Shown here in pieces: positions 9,155 to 17,574 of a DNA stretch of 64,000 nt. Within the stretch, counting starts at the first letter, position 1; every line of letters starts with the position of its first letter. Source of the stretch: Lysinibacillus sp. JNUCC-52 (GTDB lineage Bacteria > Bacillota > Bacilli > Bacillales_A > Planococcaceae); assembly GCF_015999545.1 (NCBI RefSeq), contig NZ_CP065546.1:2285501-2349500 (forward strand), written 5' to 3'. The notes beneath the pieces were generated by a model. The model was not told the DNA's origin. It saw only the letters and a program-made list of their open reading frames with translations, and did not search any database. The position numbers were made by a program, and so were the translations under genes.

Positions 9155-10738
9155 TTACTCCACTTTGGCATTCTTCACATCAAGTCCACCTGTAGGGTTT
9201 ACTAACACACCACTAACATTTGAGCGCACGCCATATACAACCTCATCCACCCCTAAGAAAATCCAAGGCGTATCTTGATAAACGATTTCCTGTAATTTTT
9301 CATATAGTTCCGCTTGGCGATCTACATCTGAAATGGAGTTAGCTTCATCCATTAATTGATCTGCCTCCGTGTTATTATAGTAAGCTGTATTTGCACCATT
9401 TGGAGGGAATGATACGCTATGGAAAAGAGGCTTTGTCGCATTCGTTATATCCGAAGCATAGGCTGACCAACTCACATACCACATTTTCAATTTCGCATCA
9501 TCTGGTGTTTGTGCACCATAGATTTCATCTGATAAAGTGCCTTCCTCCATTGATTTAATTTCTACTTTTACACCAATTTGACCTAACTGTTGTTGAATAA
9601 ACTGCATACCTTTCATCGTATCTGAGTTTGTGTTACCCCAGATTTCAATATCGAAGCCATCAGGATAGCCAGCCTCAGCCAATAATTCTTTTGCCTTTTC
9701 AATATTGTGTTCATACATTTTTTGTTGCTTATAATAAACCGTTTTGGAAGGAATAATGGAGTCTAATGGTACACCTAGCCCCGCATTAACCACTTTTATA
9801 TAAGCATCTTTGTCCACCGCATAGTTAAAGGCTTGTCGAACTTTAAGATCATCCAAAGGTCTTTTATAAGTATTTAATGAAACGTAGTGTGCAATTGTAG
9901 AAGGAACTTTATTAACCTCTACATCTTTACTACTAGAAAGTTCATCAATATTTTGAGATGGCACAGGATAGATAACTTGTGCATCCCCCGCTTTTAGCAT
10001 CGCCACTCGTGATCCATTTTCGGGTACTGGTTTATAGATAATTTTAGAAACACGTTGTCCGCCATCCCAATAGCCATCAAAATTTTCAATTGTTAAATGG
10101 TCTCCTTGTACCCATTCAACAAATTTATATGGACCTGTACCGACTGGTTTTTTAGGTATTTCTGCTAAATTTTCTTTAATCATTTTTGGACTAATCATTT
10201 TGGCAACCCCAAAACGAGTAATCATTGGTCCATATGGTTCTTTTAAAGTAACTTTAATCTCATAATCGCCTAGAATTTCAACGTTGTTTATTAAGCTAAA
10301 TCCACGAGAATATAAGCGTAAGCTTTCATCATTCATGATTCGTTCAATGTTGACCTTTACAGCATCAGCATTAAACTGTTCCCCGTCATGGAAAGTAACC
10401 CCTTCTCGAAGTTTGAACGTATATTCGAGCGCGTCTTCACTTATTGAATAATCATCTGCTAAAACCTTAATAATTTGCCCATCTGCATCGAAGCCTAACA
10501 ATCCTTCTAGCATCGTCTCCTGTACAGAGTTCGAATTAGTATCCCCTGTGTTATGCGGATCCATTGAAATAAAGTTTTCATTTACAGCGATGACAAGCTC
10601 ATTTTTTGAACTTGCTGTGCCTGAATCTGTAGTAGACTTGTCTCCCGTATTTGGTGCGGTAGAATTGTCTTTCTCTGTACATGCCGCTAAAAGCAACGTA
10701 CATAGAATTACAAAAACCAATTTTTTAACAAAATTCAT
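9155..10738 (-). CDS. Oligopeptide-type ABC transporter substrate-binding lipoprotein (SBP_bac_5)
   Basis: 527 residues. A lipoprotein signal peptide ends in LLLAAC, with lipidation expected at Cys20, followed by a Thr/Ser-rich linker. The family 5 binding domain starts near residue 47 (ELVIAVNENFISMDP) and shows the usual GTGPYKFVEW motif. It is the first gene of the leftward operon and should recruit the cargo at the outer face of the membrane. A 484-base AT-rich leader upstream carries several candidate operators. Cargo specificity cannot be read from sequence; the downstream enzymes suggest a sugar-containing compound or glycopeptide. Confidence 0.92.
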   Translation of the reverse strand: MNFVKKLVFVILCTLLLAACTEKDNSTAPNTGDKSTTDSGTASSKNELVIAVNENFISMDPHNTGDTNSNSVQETMLEGLLGFDADGQIIKVLADDYSISEDALEYTFKLREGVTFHDGEQFNADAVKVNIERIMNDESLRLYSRGFSLINNVEILGDYEIKVTLKEPYGPMITRFGVAKMISPKMIKENLAEIPKKPVGTGPYKFVEWVQGDHLTIENFDGYWDGGQRVSKIIYKPVPENGSRVAMLKAGDAQVIYPVPSQNIDELSSSKDVEVNKVPSTIAHYVSLNTYKRPLDDLKVRQAFNYAVDKDAYIKVVNAGLGVPLDSIIPSKTVYYKQQKMYEHNIEKAKELLAEAGYPDGFDIEIWGNTNSDTMKGMQFIQQQLGQIGVKVEIKSMEEGTLSDEIYGAQTPDDAKLKMWYVSWSAYASDITNATKPLFHSVSFPPNGANTAYYNNTEADQLMDEANSISDVDRQAELYEKLQEIVYQDTPWIFLGVDEVVYGVRSNVSGVLVNPTGGLDVKNAKVE

Positions 10739-10770
10739 TTCATTTTCCCCCTTAGTAAAAATATATAAAA

Positions 10771-10800
10771 ATATTTCTTATAGCTTAAAATAAGAAATAT
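10771..10800. promoter_or_regulatory. Inverted repeat upstream of the binding-protein gene, candidate ROK operator
   Basis: Perfect 10-bp arms ATATTTCTTA and TAAGAAATAT are separated by 10 bases and end about 33 bases before the start codon of the first operon gene. ROK/NagC-type regulators bind AT-rich interrupted palindromes, and a ROK gene sits in this operon. The assignment is inferred from position and shape only. Confidence 0.45.
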
Positions 10801-10823
10801 AATTACTAAAAATATTTATTTTC

Positions 10824-10840
10824 TCCACTGCTGAAAATAA
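10824..10840. repeat. 17-bp direct repeat, copy 1 (TCCACTGCTGAAAATAA)
   Basis: Identical to 10967-10983, 143 bases away, in the leader of the transporter operon. The CTGAAAATA part resembles one CodY half-site. It could be a regulator-binding pair. Confidence 0.5.
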
Positions 10841-10966
10841 ATAGGCAAAAAATAAAACTATATTTTCTTACGATTAGACAATTCAATTCAGGAAAGACAT
10901 TGCCTCCTCAACTATCAAAATTGCTTTTAATCAGAAAGTATAGTTCAAATTACAAAGTGTATTTAT

Positions 10967-10983
10967 TCCACTGCTGAAAATAA
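10967..10983. repeat. 17-bp direct repeat, copy 2 (TCCACTGCTGAAAATAA)
   Basis: Exact second copy of the element at 10824-10840. Seventeen identical bases including the GC-containing TCCACTGCTG core stand out in this otherwise very AT-rich leader and are unlikely to be chance. Confidence 0.5.
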
Positions 10984-11019
10984 GTATTTAAAAAAATATT
11001 CCCTTTCACAATATTTTTT

Positions 11020-11034
11020 AATTATCAGAAAATT
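11020..11034. promoter_or_regulatory. CodY-box-like site, 14 of 15 match
   Basis: AATTATCAGAAAATT differs from the CodY consensus AATTTTCWGAAAATT at one position. The B. subtilis dpp operon is a classical CodY target, and this site lies about 280 bases upstream of a Dpp-type binding-protein gene. AT-rich background raises the chance of accidental matches, but a single mismatch with a second site nearby is notable. Confidence 0.55.
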
Positions 11035-11091
11035 AATTATTTTTTTACAACTATAAACTATGAAATCTAATATTTCCAGTATTTTTTTAAT

Positions 11092-11106
11092 AATTTTCAG
11101 AATTTT
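11092..11106. promoter_or_regulatory. CodY-box-like site, 13 of 15 match
   Basis: AATTTTCAGAATTTT matches the CodY consensus at all but two positions. It lies 72 bases from the site at 11020 in the same leader. Confidence 0.5.
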
Positions 11107-11173
11107 AAAATTATTTTTATTGTGCAATAATAATTTTCTTGAAAAATATTTAAGCTACAAAGTACTACAATAA

Positions 11174-11209
11174 AAGTTCTAAAAGCCTTTAACACGGCTT
11201 TTAGAACTT
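11174..11209 (-). terminator. Rho-independent terminator of the aminotransferase operon
   Basis: Perfect 14-bp arms (AAGTTCTAAAAGCC) enclose an 8-base loop and are followed in the leftward direction by TTTTATTG. It starts 14 bases beyond the stop of the class III aminotransferase gene. Confidence 0.9.
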
Positions 11210-11222
11210 ACTTGAATAGTTA

Positions 11223-12575
11223 CTACAGCGTATTTATACTATTCACAACCACATTTAGTATGCGATCAAGATCTTCTTGTGCAATATTAAGTGGTGGTGA
11301 TAATGTTAAGACGTTATTAAACCCTGCTACGGTAGCTCCATTTTTCCCAATGATGACCCCTTGCCCTTTACATGCTGCAATGACAGCATTCACTTTTTCC
11401 ACTGGCAAAGGTTCTTTTGAGATTTTATCTACAACTAATTCTATCCCGATCAATAAGCCTTTCCCACGAACATCGCCAACATTTGAATGCGTATTTAAAG
11501 CATTTTGAAGCGTTTGTAATGTTTTAGCTCCTACTTCCTTAGATCGCTCAAATAACGCTTCTCTTTCAAGGATTTCGATATTTTTCAAAGCGACAGCACA
11601 GGCTACAGGTGATCCACCAAATGTATTGACATGACGGAAATAACCGTATGCATCTGTTCCTGTAAATGCCTCATAAATTTCCCGCTTCACTGCCGTTGCT
11701 GACAGTGGTAAATAAGCACTTGTAATCCCTTTAGCCATCGTAATAATATCAGGCTTCACACCGTAGTTCATAAAACCGAATGGCTTTCCTGTACGTCCAA
11801 ACCCGCAAATGACTTCATCGACAATCATTAATGCTCCATGTTTTTTACAGATTGCCTCAATGCCCTTCATATAATTTTCTGGAGGCATGATAACACCGCC
11901 ACCTGTAATAATCGGTTCTAATATCATTGCTGCAATAGTATCGCCCAGTTCCCATGTCATCATTTTATCGACAGCTTTTACACTCGCTAAGTCAGTTGGT
12001 GCTAACGAGTCATTTTCTGGTTCCCGATATTGATCAGGTGGCGCAACATGAATAAAGCCTGGTGAAAGTGGTTCATATTTATATTTTCGTTCTGCTTGCC
12101 CTGTCGCAGCTAAAGCTCCGAATGAATTTCCGTGGTATGCCCGATAACGCGAGACAATTTTATAGCGTGCACTTTCCCCTTTTTGTTGATGATATTGACG
12201 GGCTATTTTAAACGCCGTTTCGTTTGCCTCAGAGCCACTATTAGAAAAGAAAATGACATAATCGCCGCCAAGCATTTGGTTAATTTTTTCTGCTAATTCA
12301 ACAGCGGGCAAATGGCCTTGTGATAGAGGCGCATAGGCATTTTTCATCATTTGCTCATGTGCAACATCCGCTAATTCCTTACGACCGTATCCTACATTTA
12401 CACACCATAACCCCGCCATTGCATCAATGTATTCATTACCCTCTGTATCAACGATTCTTGCACCATCCGATTTTTCTACAACATATGTTGCTTGCGGATT
12501 ATAAGGCTTCATTGAATGCCAGACATATTGTTCATCTTTTTTTAATACATCACTCTTAAGATTAGTTTGAACCAT
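11223..12575 (-). CDS. Class III aminotransferase, probably omega-amino acid (beta-alanine)--pyruvate type
   Basis: 450 residues, PLP-dependent. The phosphate-binding SNSGSEANE stretch, the IVDEVICGFGRTG segment with the pyridine-contacting Asp, and the Schiff-base lysine in TMAKGITSAYLP are all visible, and the length is normal. It transfers the terminal amino group of an omega-amino acid, most likely beta-alanine, to pyruvate or 2-oxoglutarate. The partner gene upstream encodes a CoA-acylating methylmalonate-semialdehyde dehydrogenase, so malonate semialdehyde to acetyl-CoA is the natural next step. GABA, taurine or other omega-amines remain possible substrates. It is the last gene of a three-gene leftward operon. 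Confidence 0.88.
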   Translation of the reverse strand: MVQTNLKSDVLKKDEQYVWHSMKPYNPQATYVVEKSDGARIVDTEGNEYIDAMAGLWCVNVGYGRKELADVAHEQMMKNAYAPLSQGHLPAVELAEKINQMLGGDYVIFFSNSGSEANETAFKIARQYHQQKGESARYKIVSRYRAYHGNSFGALAATGQAERKYKYEPLSPGFIHVAPPDQYREPENDSLAPTDLASVKAVDKMMTWELGDTIAAMILEPIITGGGVIMPPENYMKGIEAICKKHGALMIVDEVICGFGRTGKPFGFMNYGVKPDIITMAKGITSAYLPLSATAVKREIYEAFTGTDAYGYFRHVNTFGGSPVACAVALKNIEILEREALFERSKEVGAKTLQTLQNALNTHSNVGDVRGKGLLIGIELVVDKISKEPLPVEKVNAVIAACKGQGVIIGKNGATVAGFNNVLTLSPPLNIAQEDLDRILNVVVNSINTL

Positions 12576-12635
12576 TTACATGCACCCCTTTAATTATATT
12601 AAGTTCTATTATTGAAGCAGCTTGAACTGTTCCAC

Positions 12636-14168
12636 CTAATGTAATTTGGTATCGCTATTACTTGGAAAGGCAAATGAACTTGTTGTATTCTCCGCTTCAT
12701 CAGGCCATCGTTCAGAAATCGTTTTTGCTTTCGTAAAGAACCTCGCTTGATCTGGCCCAAACATATGCCCTTCGCCAAATTTAGAACGCTTCCACCCTCC
12801 AAAATTGTGATAGCCAACAGGAATTGGAATAGGGACATTTATGCCTACCATCCCAACTTCTATTTCCTCTTGGAATTTACGCGCTGCACGTCCACTACGC
12901 GTAAACATCGTCACACCATTTCCAAGCTCATGGTTATTAATTAAATCAATGGCTTCCTGTAATGTCTCGACGCCCAATATAATGCGTGCTGGTCCAAATA
13001 CTTCTTCTTTAAAAATCTGCATATCTGGTGTGACATGATTAATTAGGGTCGGTCCTAAATAAAAGCCTTTCGACGTTTCACAAATGCTAGGATTTCTTCC
13101 ATCTATGACGAGGTTGGCCCCCTCAGCAACTGCTCCGTCGATGTATTGGATAATTAAGTCTTTCGCTTGCTGCGAAATGACAGGGCCAAAATCGATAGTA
13201 GGATCTTTGTAACAACCAATTTTTAAATTTACTATTTTCTCTTTTAACACTTTTGTTAATCGTTCTTCTGTATCCTTCCCAACAACTATAGCTCCCGAAA
13301 TGGCCATACAGCGCTGTGAAGCAGCACCATATGCTGCGCCTAAAAAGGCATTGGCAGTTTGCTCAAGATTGGCATCAGGCATGACAATCATAAAGTTTTT
13401 TCCTCCACCAAATGCAGCTACGCGCTTATTATGCTTTGTACCTGTATGATAAATATATTCTGCTACAGGTGTCGATCCAACAAAAGAAATGGCTTGAATT
13501 TCTTTGTTTTCAAGTAGTTCATTGACAGCTTCTTTATCCCCATTAATAACTGTCCATATCCCATCTGGTAAGCCTGCTTCTTTCCAAAATTCGCTTAGTA
13601 ACAATGCTGAATGTGGTACACGCTCAGATGGCTTTAAAATAACAGCATTACCTACCGCAATCGCCATACTAGAGATTGCAAGAGGTACCATTACAGGAAA
13701 ATTAAATGGTGCAATTGTTGCTACAACACCGAGAGGCGCCTTTGCAGAAAAGGCATTAATATCGCCACCTACATTTACTGAATATTCGCCCTTTAATAAT
13801 TGCGGTGCACCAATTGCCATATCTACAGATTCTATTCCACGAATGATTTCACCTTTCGCATCTTCAAATGTTTTACCGCTTTCCTCACAAATAACTTGAA
13901 TTAGTTCATCCTGCCTCGCTACTAATAGTTGACGGAAACGATGCAATACTTCAATCCTTTTGCCAATTGATGTTTTTTTCCAAGCAGGAAAGGCTGTTTT
14001 CGCAAACTGAATAGCTAGCCTTACCTCTTCTTTTGAAGCTAATGGAACCTGGGCAATAATCTCTCCTGTCGATGGGTTGTAAACAGCTGAAAAGCAACCA
14101 CTCGTTCCTTCCATTTTTGTGCCATTTATAAAATGTGATAGCGCTTTCGTTTTTTGTTGAATTGACAT
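12636..14168 (-). CDS. mmsA: CoA-acylating methylmalonate-semialdehyde dehydrogenase (MmsA/IolA family)
   Basis: 510 residues, slightly longer than IolA because of a C-terminal tail. The aldehyde dehydrogenase fold shows the FVGSTPVAEYIY cofactor loop, GGGKNFMIVMPDA, and the catalytic cysteine in SQRCMAIS, which is the family form for decarboxylating, CoA-dependent members. It converts malonate or methylmalonate semialdehyde plus CoA and NAD to acetyl- or propionyl-CoA and CO2. Between an amino-acid permease and an omega-aminotransferase it most likely serves beta-alanine degradation; a role in valine or inositol catabolism is less supported because no such genes adjoin. A ribosome binding site AAGGAG precedes the start. 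Confidence 0.88.
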   Translation of the reverse strand: MSIQQKTKALSHFINGTKMEGTSGCFSAVYNPSTGEIIAQVPLASKEEVRLAIQFAKTAFPAWKKTSIGKRIEVLHRFRQLLVARQDELIQVICEESGKTFEDAKGEIIRGIESVDMAIGAPQLLKGEYSVNVGGDINAFSAKAPLGVVATIAPFNFPVMVPLAISSMAIAVGNAVILKPSERVPHSALLLSEFWKEAGLPDGIWTVINGDKEAVNELLENKEIQAISFVGSTPVAEYIYHTGTKHNKRVAAFGGGKNFMIVMPDANLEQTANAFLGAAYGAASQRCMAISGAIVVGKDTEERLTKVLKEKIVNLKIGCYKDPTIDFGPVISQQAKDLIIQYIDGAVAEGANLVIDGRNPSICETSKGFYLGPTLINHVTPDMQIFKEEVFGPARIILGVETLQEAIDLINNHELGNGVTMFTRSGRAARKFQEEIEVGMVGINVPIPIPVGYHNFGGWKRSKFGEGHMFGPDQARFFTKAKTISERWPDEAENTTSSFAFPSNSDTKLH

Positions 14169-14182
14169 CTCTTCACCACTCC

Positions 14183-15613
14183 TTATTCTGTATCGTTGTT
14201 TAATATTAAATTTTCCTTTTGGAAAGATGAACTCGCTTCTCCCACAGGATTAGTAATCTTTTTCCTTTGTGTTACGACATAAAGAATCATCACTATTGCT
14301 ACTACAACACACGTAAATAGAATTTGAGAACGCATAGAATCAATAAAAAACATCGACACTAGTAATGCAGTTGTTGCCAATATAGTAAAATACGTTAAAT
14401 AAGGGAATAACCACATTTTCACTTTTAATAACGCTGGATTTTCTTTTTCTATTTTCCGACGCATTTTTAATTGTGAAAACGAGATAATTAAGTAAAGAAT
14501 TAACGTTATTGCACTACAGGAACTCAATAAAAACATAAAAACTTTATCTGGCGAAACATAGTTCATAATTACAGCAATATATGAGAAAAAAGTGGCTGCT
14601 AGAATTGCATTTACAGGAGCGCCATTTTTATTTAGTTTTAAAAATGCTCTTGGTGCCTCCCCTTTTTCTGCTAAAGAAAAGACCATTCTTGATGTTGCAT
14701 AGAGCGCCGAGTTTAAACACGATAAAACCGCTGTTAATACAACGAAATTCATTATTTGTGCTGCAGCGGGTATACCGATATAATCTAGAACTGCTACATA
14801 TGGACTTGTTAAAATATCTGAAGAATGCCATGGTAATAATGTAACGACTACCGTTATTGACCCAACATAGAAAATTAAAATACGCCATGTAATCGAATTT
14901 GTTGCTTTAGTCACTGCTGCTAACGGTTCATCAGATTCTCCCGCAGCGATCGCAACAATTTCTGTACCCATAAAGGAGAAAATAACAATTACTACCCCCA
15001 TTAATACAGCCCCAAATCCATTTGGTAAAAAACCACCCTCACCGATTAAATTGGCAGTACCAATAGCATTAAAATTCGGCGCTATCCCGAAAATGATAAA
15101 TGCCCCAAGTGCTAAAAAGGCAATAATACTTACAACCTTGATAAGAGAGAACCAGTATTCAAACTCACCAAATGCCTTTACTGACAGTACATTTGTTAAA
15201 GTAAGTGCGACAGTTAATAGTAAACTTAGCAACCACAAAGGAATGCCGTCATACCAATATTGAATAATTGCGGCGGCAGCAGTTGCTTCTAGCGCAATTG
15301 CGACAACCCAGAAAAACCAATATAACCAGCCAATCATAAAACCAGCCCACGGACCAATTGCTTCATGTGCGTAGTGTGCAAATGAACCACTTGTCGGGTT
15401 TACAGCTGCCATTTCACCTAGCATTCGCATAACAAGAATGACAATTATCCCAGCAAAAATATAAGATAATATGGCACCAGGCCCAGCCAAGTTTATAACC
15501 GAGCCACTTCCCATAAAAAGGCCAGCGCCTATCACCCCTGCAATAGCGATCATTGTCATGTGTCTTTTCTTTAACCCTCTCTGTAAATGCGTTTGTTGTT
15601 CCATATCTGTCAC
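14183..15613 (-). CDS. APC-family amino acid permease (GabP/AnsP-like)
   Basis: 476 residues with about 12 membrane helices. The N-terminal RGLKKRHMTMIAIAGVIGAG and GPGAILSYIFAG motifs are those of the amino acid transporter family that includes GabP, RocE and AnsP. The start follows AAAAGGGGTGA. As first gene of the operon with an omega-aminotransferase and MMSDH it probably imports beta-alanine or GABA by proton symport. A divergent PucR regulator starts 225 bases away. Confidence 0.87.
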   Translation of the reverse strand: MTDMEQQTHLQRGLKKRHMTMIAIAGVIGAGLFMGSGSVINLAGPGAILSYIFAGIIVILVMRMLGEMAAVNPTSGSFAHYAHEAIGPWAGFMIGWLYWFFWVVAIALEATAAAAIIQYWYDGIPLWLLSLLLTVALTLTNVLSVKAFGEFEYWFSLIKVVSIIAFLALGAFIIFGIAPNFNAIGTANLIGEGGFLPNGFGAVLMGVVIVIFSFMGTEIVAIAAGESDEPLAAVTKATNSITWRILIFYVGSITVVVTLLPWHSSDILTSPYVAVLDYIGIPAAAQIMNFVVLTAVLSCLNSALYATSRMVFSLAEKGEAPRAFLKLNKNGAPVNAILAATFFSYIAVIMNYVSPDKVFMFLLSSCSAITLILYLIISFSQLKMRRKIEKENPALLKVKMWLFPYLTYFTILATTALLVSMFFIDSMRSQILFTCVVVAIVMILYVVTQRKKITNPVGEASSSFQKENLILNNDTE

Positions 15614-15735
15614 CCCTTTTGCAAGATTGGATTAGTACTTACAAAAATCTTACATCTTTCAAAGAGACGAAGTAATAGACAAACTGTAAAATGCTATGAT
15701 TTTGTTTTAAACATAATGTAAAATAGAATAAATAG

Positions 15736-15750
15736 TATCGAAAGACGATA
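15736..15750. promoter_or_regulatory. Inverted repeat in the permease/pucR divergent promoter region
   Basis: TATCG-AAAGA-CGATA, perfect 5-bp arms around a 5-base spacer, sits between the divergent start codons. It is a candidate PucR-family operator controlling the permease operon; no consensus was available to test it against. Confidence 0.35.
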
Positions 15751-15838
15751 TTTCGTAAAATAATAGCTAAATCATTACTTTTCACTTAGAATTCAATCAT
15801 TTTCTATGTACAATGCAATATTTGATTGGAGGGCTACA

Positions 15839-17407
15839 ATGAGTCAATATAAGCTTCTAGTAAAGGATGTATTAGAAAATGAACACTTTAAAAGCGCCGA
15901 GGTCGTTGCAGGCAAAGATGGATTATTACGAATTGTAAAGTGGGCACATGTTATTGAAATTGTGCAAGTTGATAATTTCCTAGCTGGGGACGAATTGGTT
16001 TTAACGACGGGAATTAGTTTACAGCATTGTATTGAGGACTTTATCTTTTTTGTGGAGTCTTTAATTAAAAAAAACTGTGCAGCACTTTGCATAGAATACG
16101 GCACTTATTTACAAACAATACCAGAATCCATTCTTTCACTTGCCAACCAACATGACTTCCCAATCATAGTTTTTCATGAAACAGTTCCTTTTGTGAGGAT
16201 TACACAGGATTTACATAGTCAAATTATGAACCAACAATATTTTATGATTTCTTCATTAGAAACTTACTCACAAACTTTAAACAAAAATGCTCTGTTAGGA
16301 CAAACCGTAGATGATATTTTGCAAACACTCTATCAGGCACTACGTACACAAATCATTTTTTCTATTAAAGGTCGAGACCCTATCTTTTTTCCGAATATAC
16401 CTACAGTCAAACGACGGGATTTATTAAAGATGCCAAAATCAGCAACACAATTTATACATGAGCCTATTTTTATTGTCGATCAACATTATGCAGATTTAAC
16501 CCTTTATCGAGGGGATGGATTGTTCTCTGAATTTGAATTACTTATTTTAGATCGTACGGCGACGGCACTTGCTCAGCTTTTAATGCGTGAATTTTATATT
16601 GAAGAGAAAAGGGATATTGAGGATGCAACGATTTTAGCGGAGTGGATTGATCACAAGCTAACGAAAGAGGAAATTTTTAAATTTATCGTGTCCCATCATT
16701 CGAACTTTACTTATTATAGTAGCGCAGTGTTTATTTTATCTTCACCCTATACAATTATGAAGGTACAAGAGGATATTGTGTATAGCAAGCTTTATTATCG
16801 TAATCTATTTGAACAAAATGGTTTTATCCCTTTTTTATTTGAAAGGAAGAGCTATGTTATTTTCATTCTCCTCCATACAAAAGACTGTAAAGCGAGCCGA
16901 GAATTACTAAATACGCTTTTTTCTACGCTTAAAAAAACGGATTTTTATAAAAAGCAACTATCACAAGGATATCAACTAGCGATTGGTAAGGTCGTTTCAG
17001 ATGTCGAGGAAATTCCGAAGAGCTATCAAACGGCTTTAGAAACATTATATATTTGTGGCAAAGTGCAAACGACCTCGTTTTTCTATGATGACTTACACTT
17101 ATACCACCTCATTTACAAATTGCAAATGCAAGTGGATTTACAAGAAGTCATTCAAGACTATTTACAGCCTGTTATTGAATATGATAAAAAGCACAACAGT
17201 AAATTGCTCGAAACACTTCAAGTATATCTACAGACAAATGGATCCAAACAACAAACTGCTAAACAATTATTTATTGTACGGCAAACACTCTATCATCGCC
17301 TAAAGAAGCTTGAAAGTTTGCTAGGGGAGGATTTTATGAAGGGTCATAATCGCATTACACTTGAGTTTATGTTACTTGCCAATTCGCTTATAGAAGAAAA
17401 GAAGTAA
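15839..17407 (+). CDS. PucR-family transcriptional activator
   Basis: 522 residues. The N-terminal PucR ligand domain begins at VKDVLENEHFKSAEVVAG (to about residue 125), a central GGDEF-like CdaR/PucR region follows, and the C-terminal helix-turn-helix lies around LETLQVYLQTNGSKQQTA and RQTLYHRLKKLESLLGEDF. The start ATG 15839 follows GGAGGG by 6 bases; an upstream in-frame ATG adds 11 residues without a ribosome binding site. PucR-type proteins usually activate divergently transcribed permease and amine or purine catabolism genes, so it should control the operon at 11223-15613. The inducer is unknown, probably the omega-amino acid or its semialdehyde. Confidence 0.88.
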   Translation: MSQYKLLVKDVLENEHFKSAEVVAGKDGLLRIVKWAHVIEIVQVDNFLAGDELVLTTGISLQHCIEDFIFFVESLIKKNCAALCIEYGTYLQTIPESILSLANQHDFPIIVFHETVPFVRITQDLHSQIMNQQYFMISSLETYSQTLNKNALLGQTVDDILQTLYQALRTQIIFSIKGRDPIFFPNIPTVKRRDLLKMPKSATQFIHEPIFIVDQHYADLTLYRGDGLFSEFELLILDRTATALAQLLMREFYIEEKRDIEDATILAEWIDHKLTKEEIFKFIVSHHSNFTYYSSAVFILSSPYTIMKVQEDIVYSKLYYRNLFEQNGFIPFLFERKSYVIFILLHTKDCKASRELLNTLFSTLKKTDFYKKQLSQGYQLAIGKVVSDVEEIPKSYQTALETLYICGKVQTTSFFYDDLHLYHLIYKLQMQVDLQEVIQDYLQPVIEYDKKHNSKLLETLQVYLQTNGSKQQTAKQLFIVRQTLYHRLKKLESLLGEDFMKGHNRITLEFMLLANSLIEEKK

Positions 17408-17418
17408 AATCCACTGTC

Positions 17419-17562
17419 AAATTGTTTGAGTGACTGGCACTCCTCCATATAAAACGTAAAAATCCACTTCACTTTCGGCGCGCAGCACTCCATAAGGCGC
17501 GGAAGTCTAGGTGGATTTTTACTTGGATATAGAATTCAGAATTGTTTGGGTGCCTGGCACTC
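17419..17562. repeat. Dispersed 3'-end repeat, copy A (two arms plus hairpin core)
   Basis: Two direct arms resembling TTGTTTGAGTGCCTGGCAC lie at 17422-17440 and 17542-17560, the second preceded by TTCAGAA. They flank a core whose ends GTAAAAATCCAC (17456) and GTGGATTTTTAC (17511-17522) are inverted. The element fills the gap between the converging stops of pucR (17407) and mtnU (17575). Related copies lie at 27180, 39481, 56179 and 59086. The core would also act as a bidirectional terminator. Confidence 0.85.
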
Positions 17563-17574
17563 TAAGAGTGGCAC

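Noticed and set aside
12599-12838. 79-codon minus-strand frame overlapping the mmsA 3' end
   Set aside because: Lies in another register inside the dehydrogenase gene, with no own ribosome binding site.
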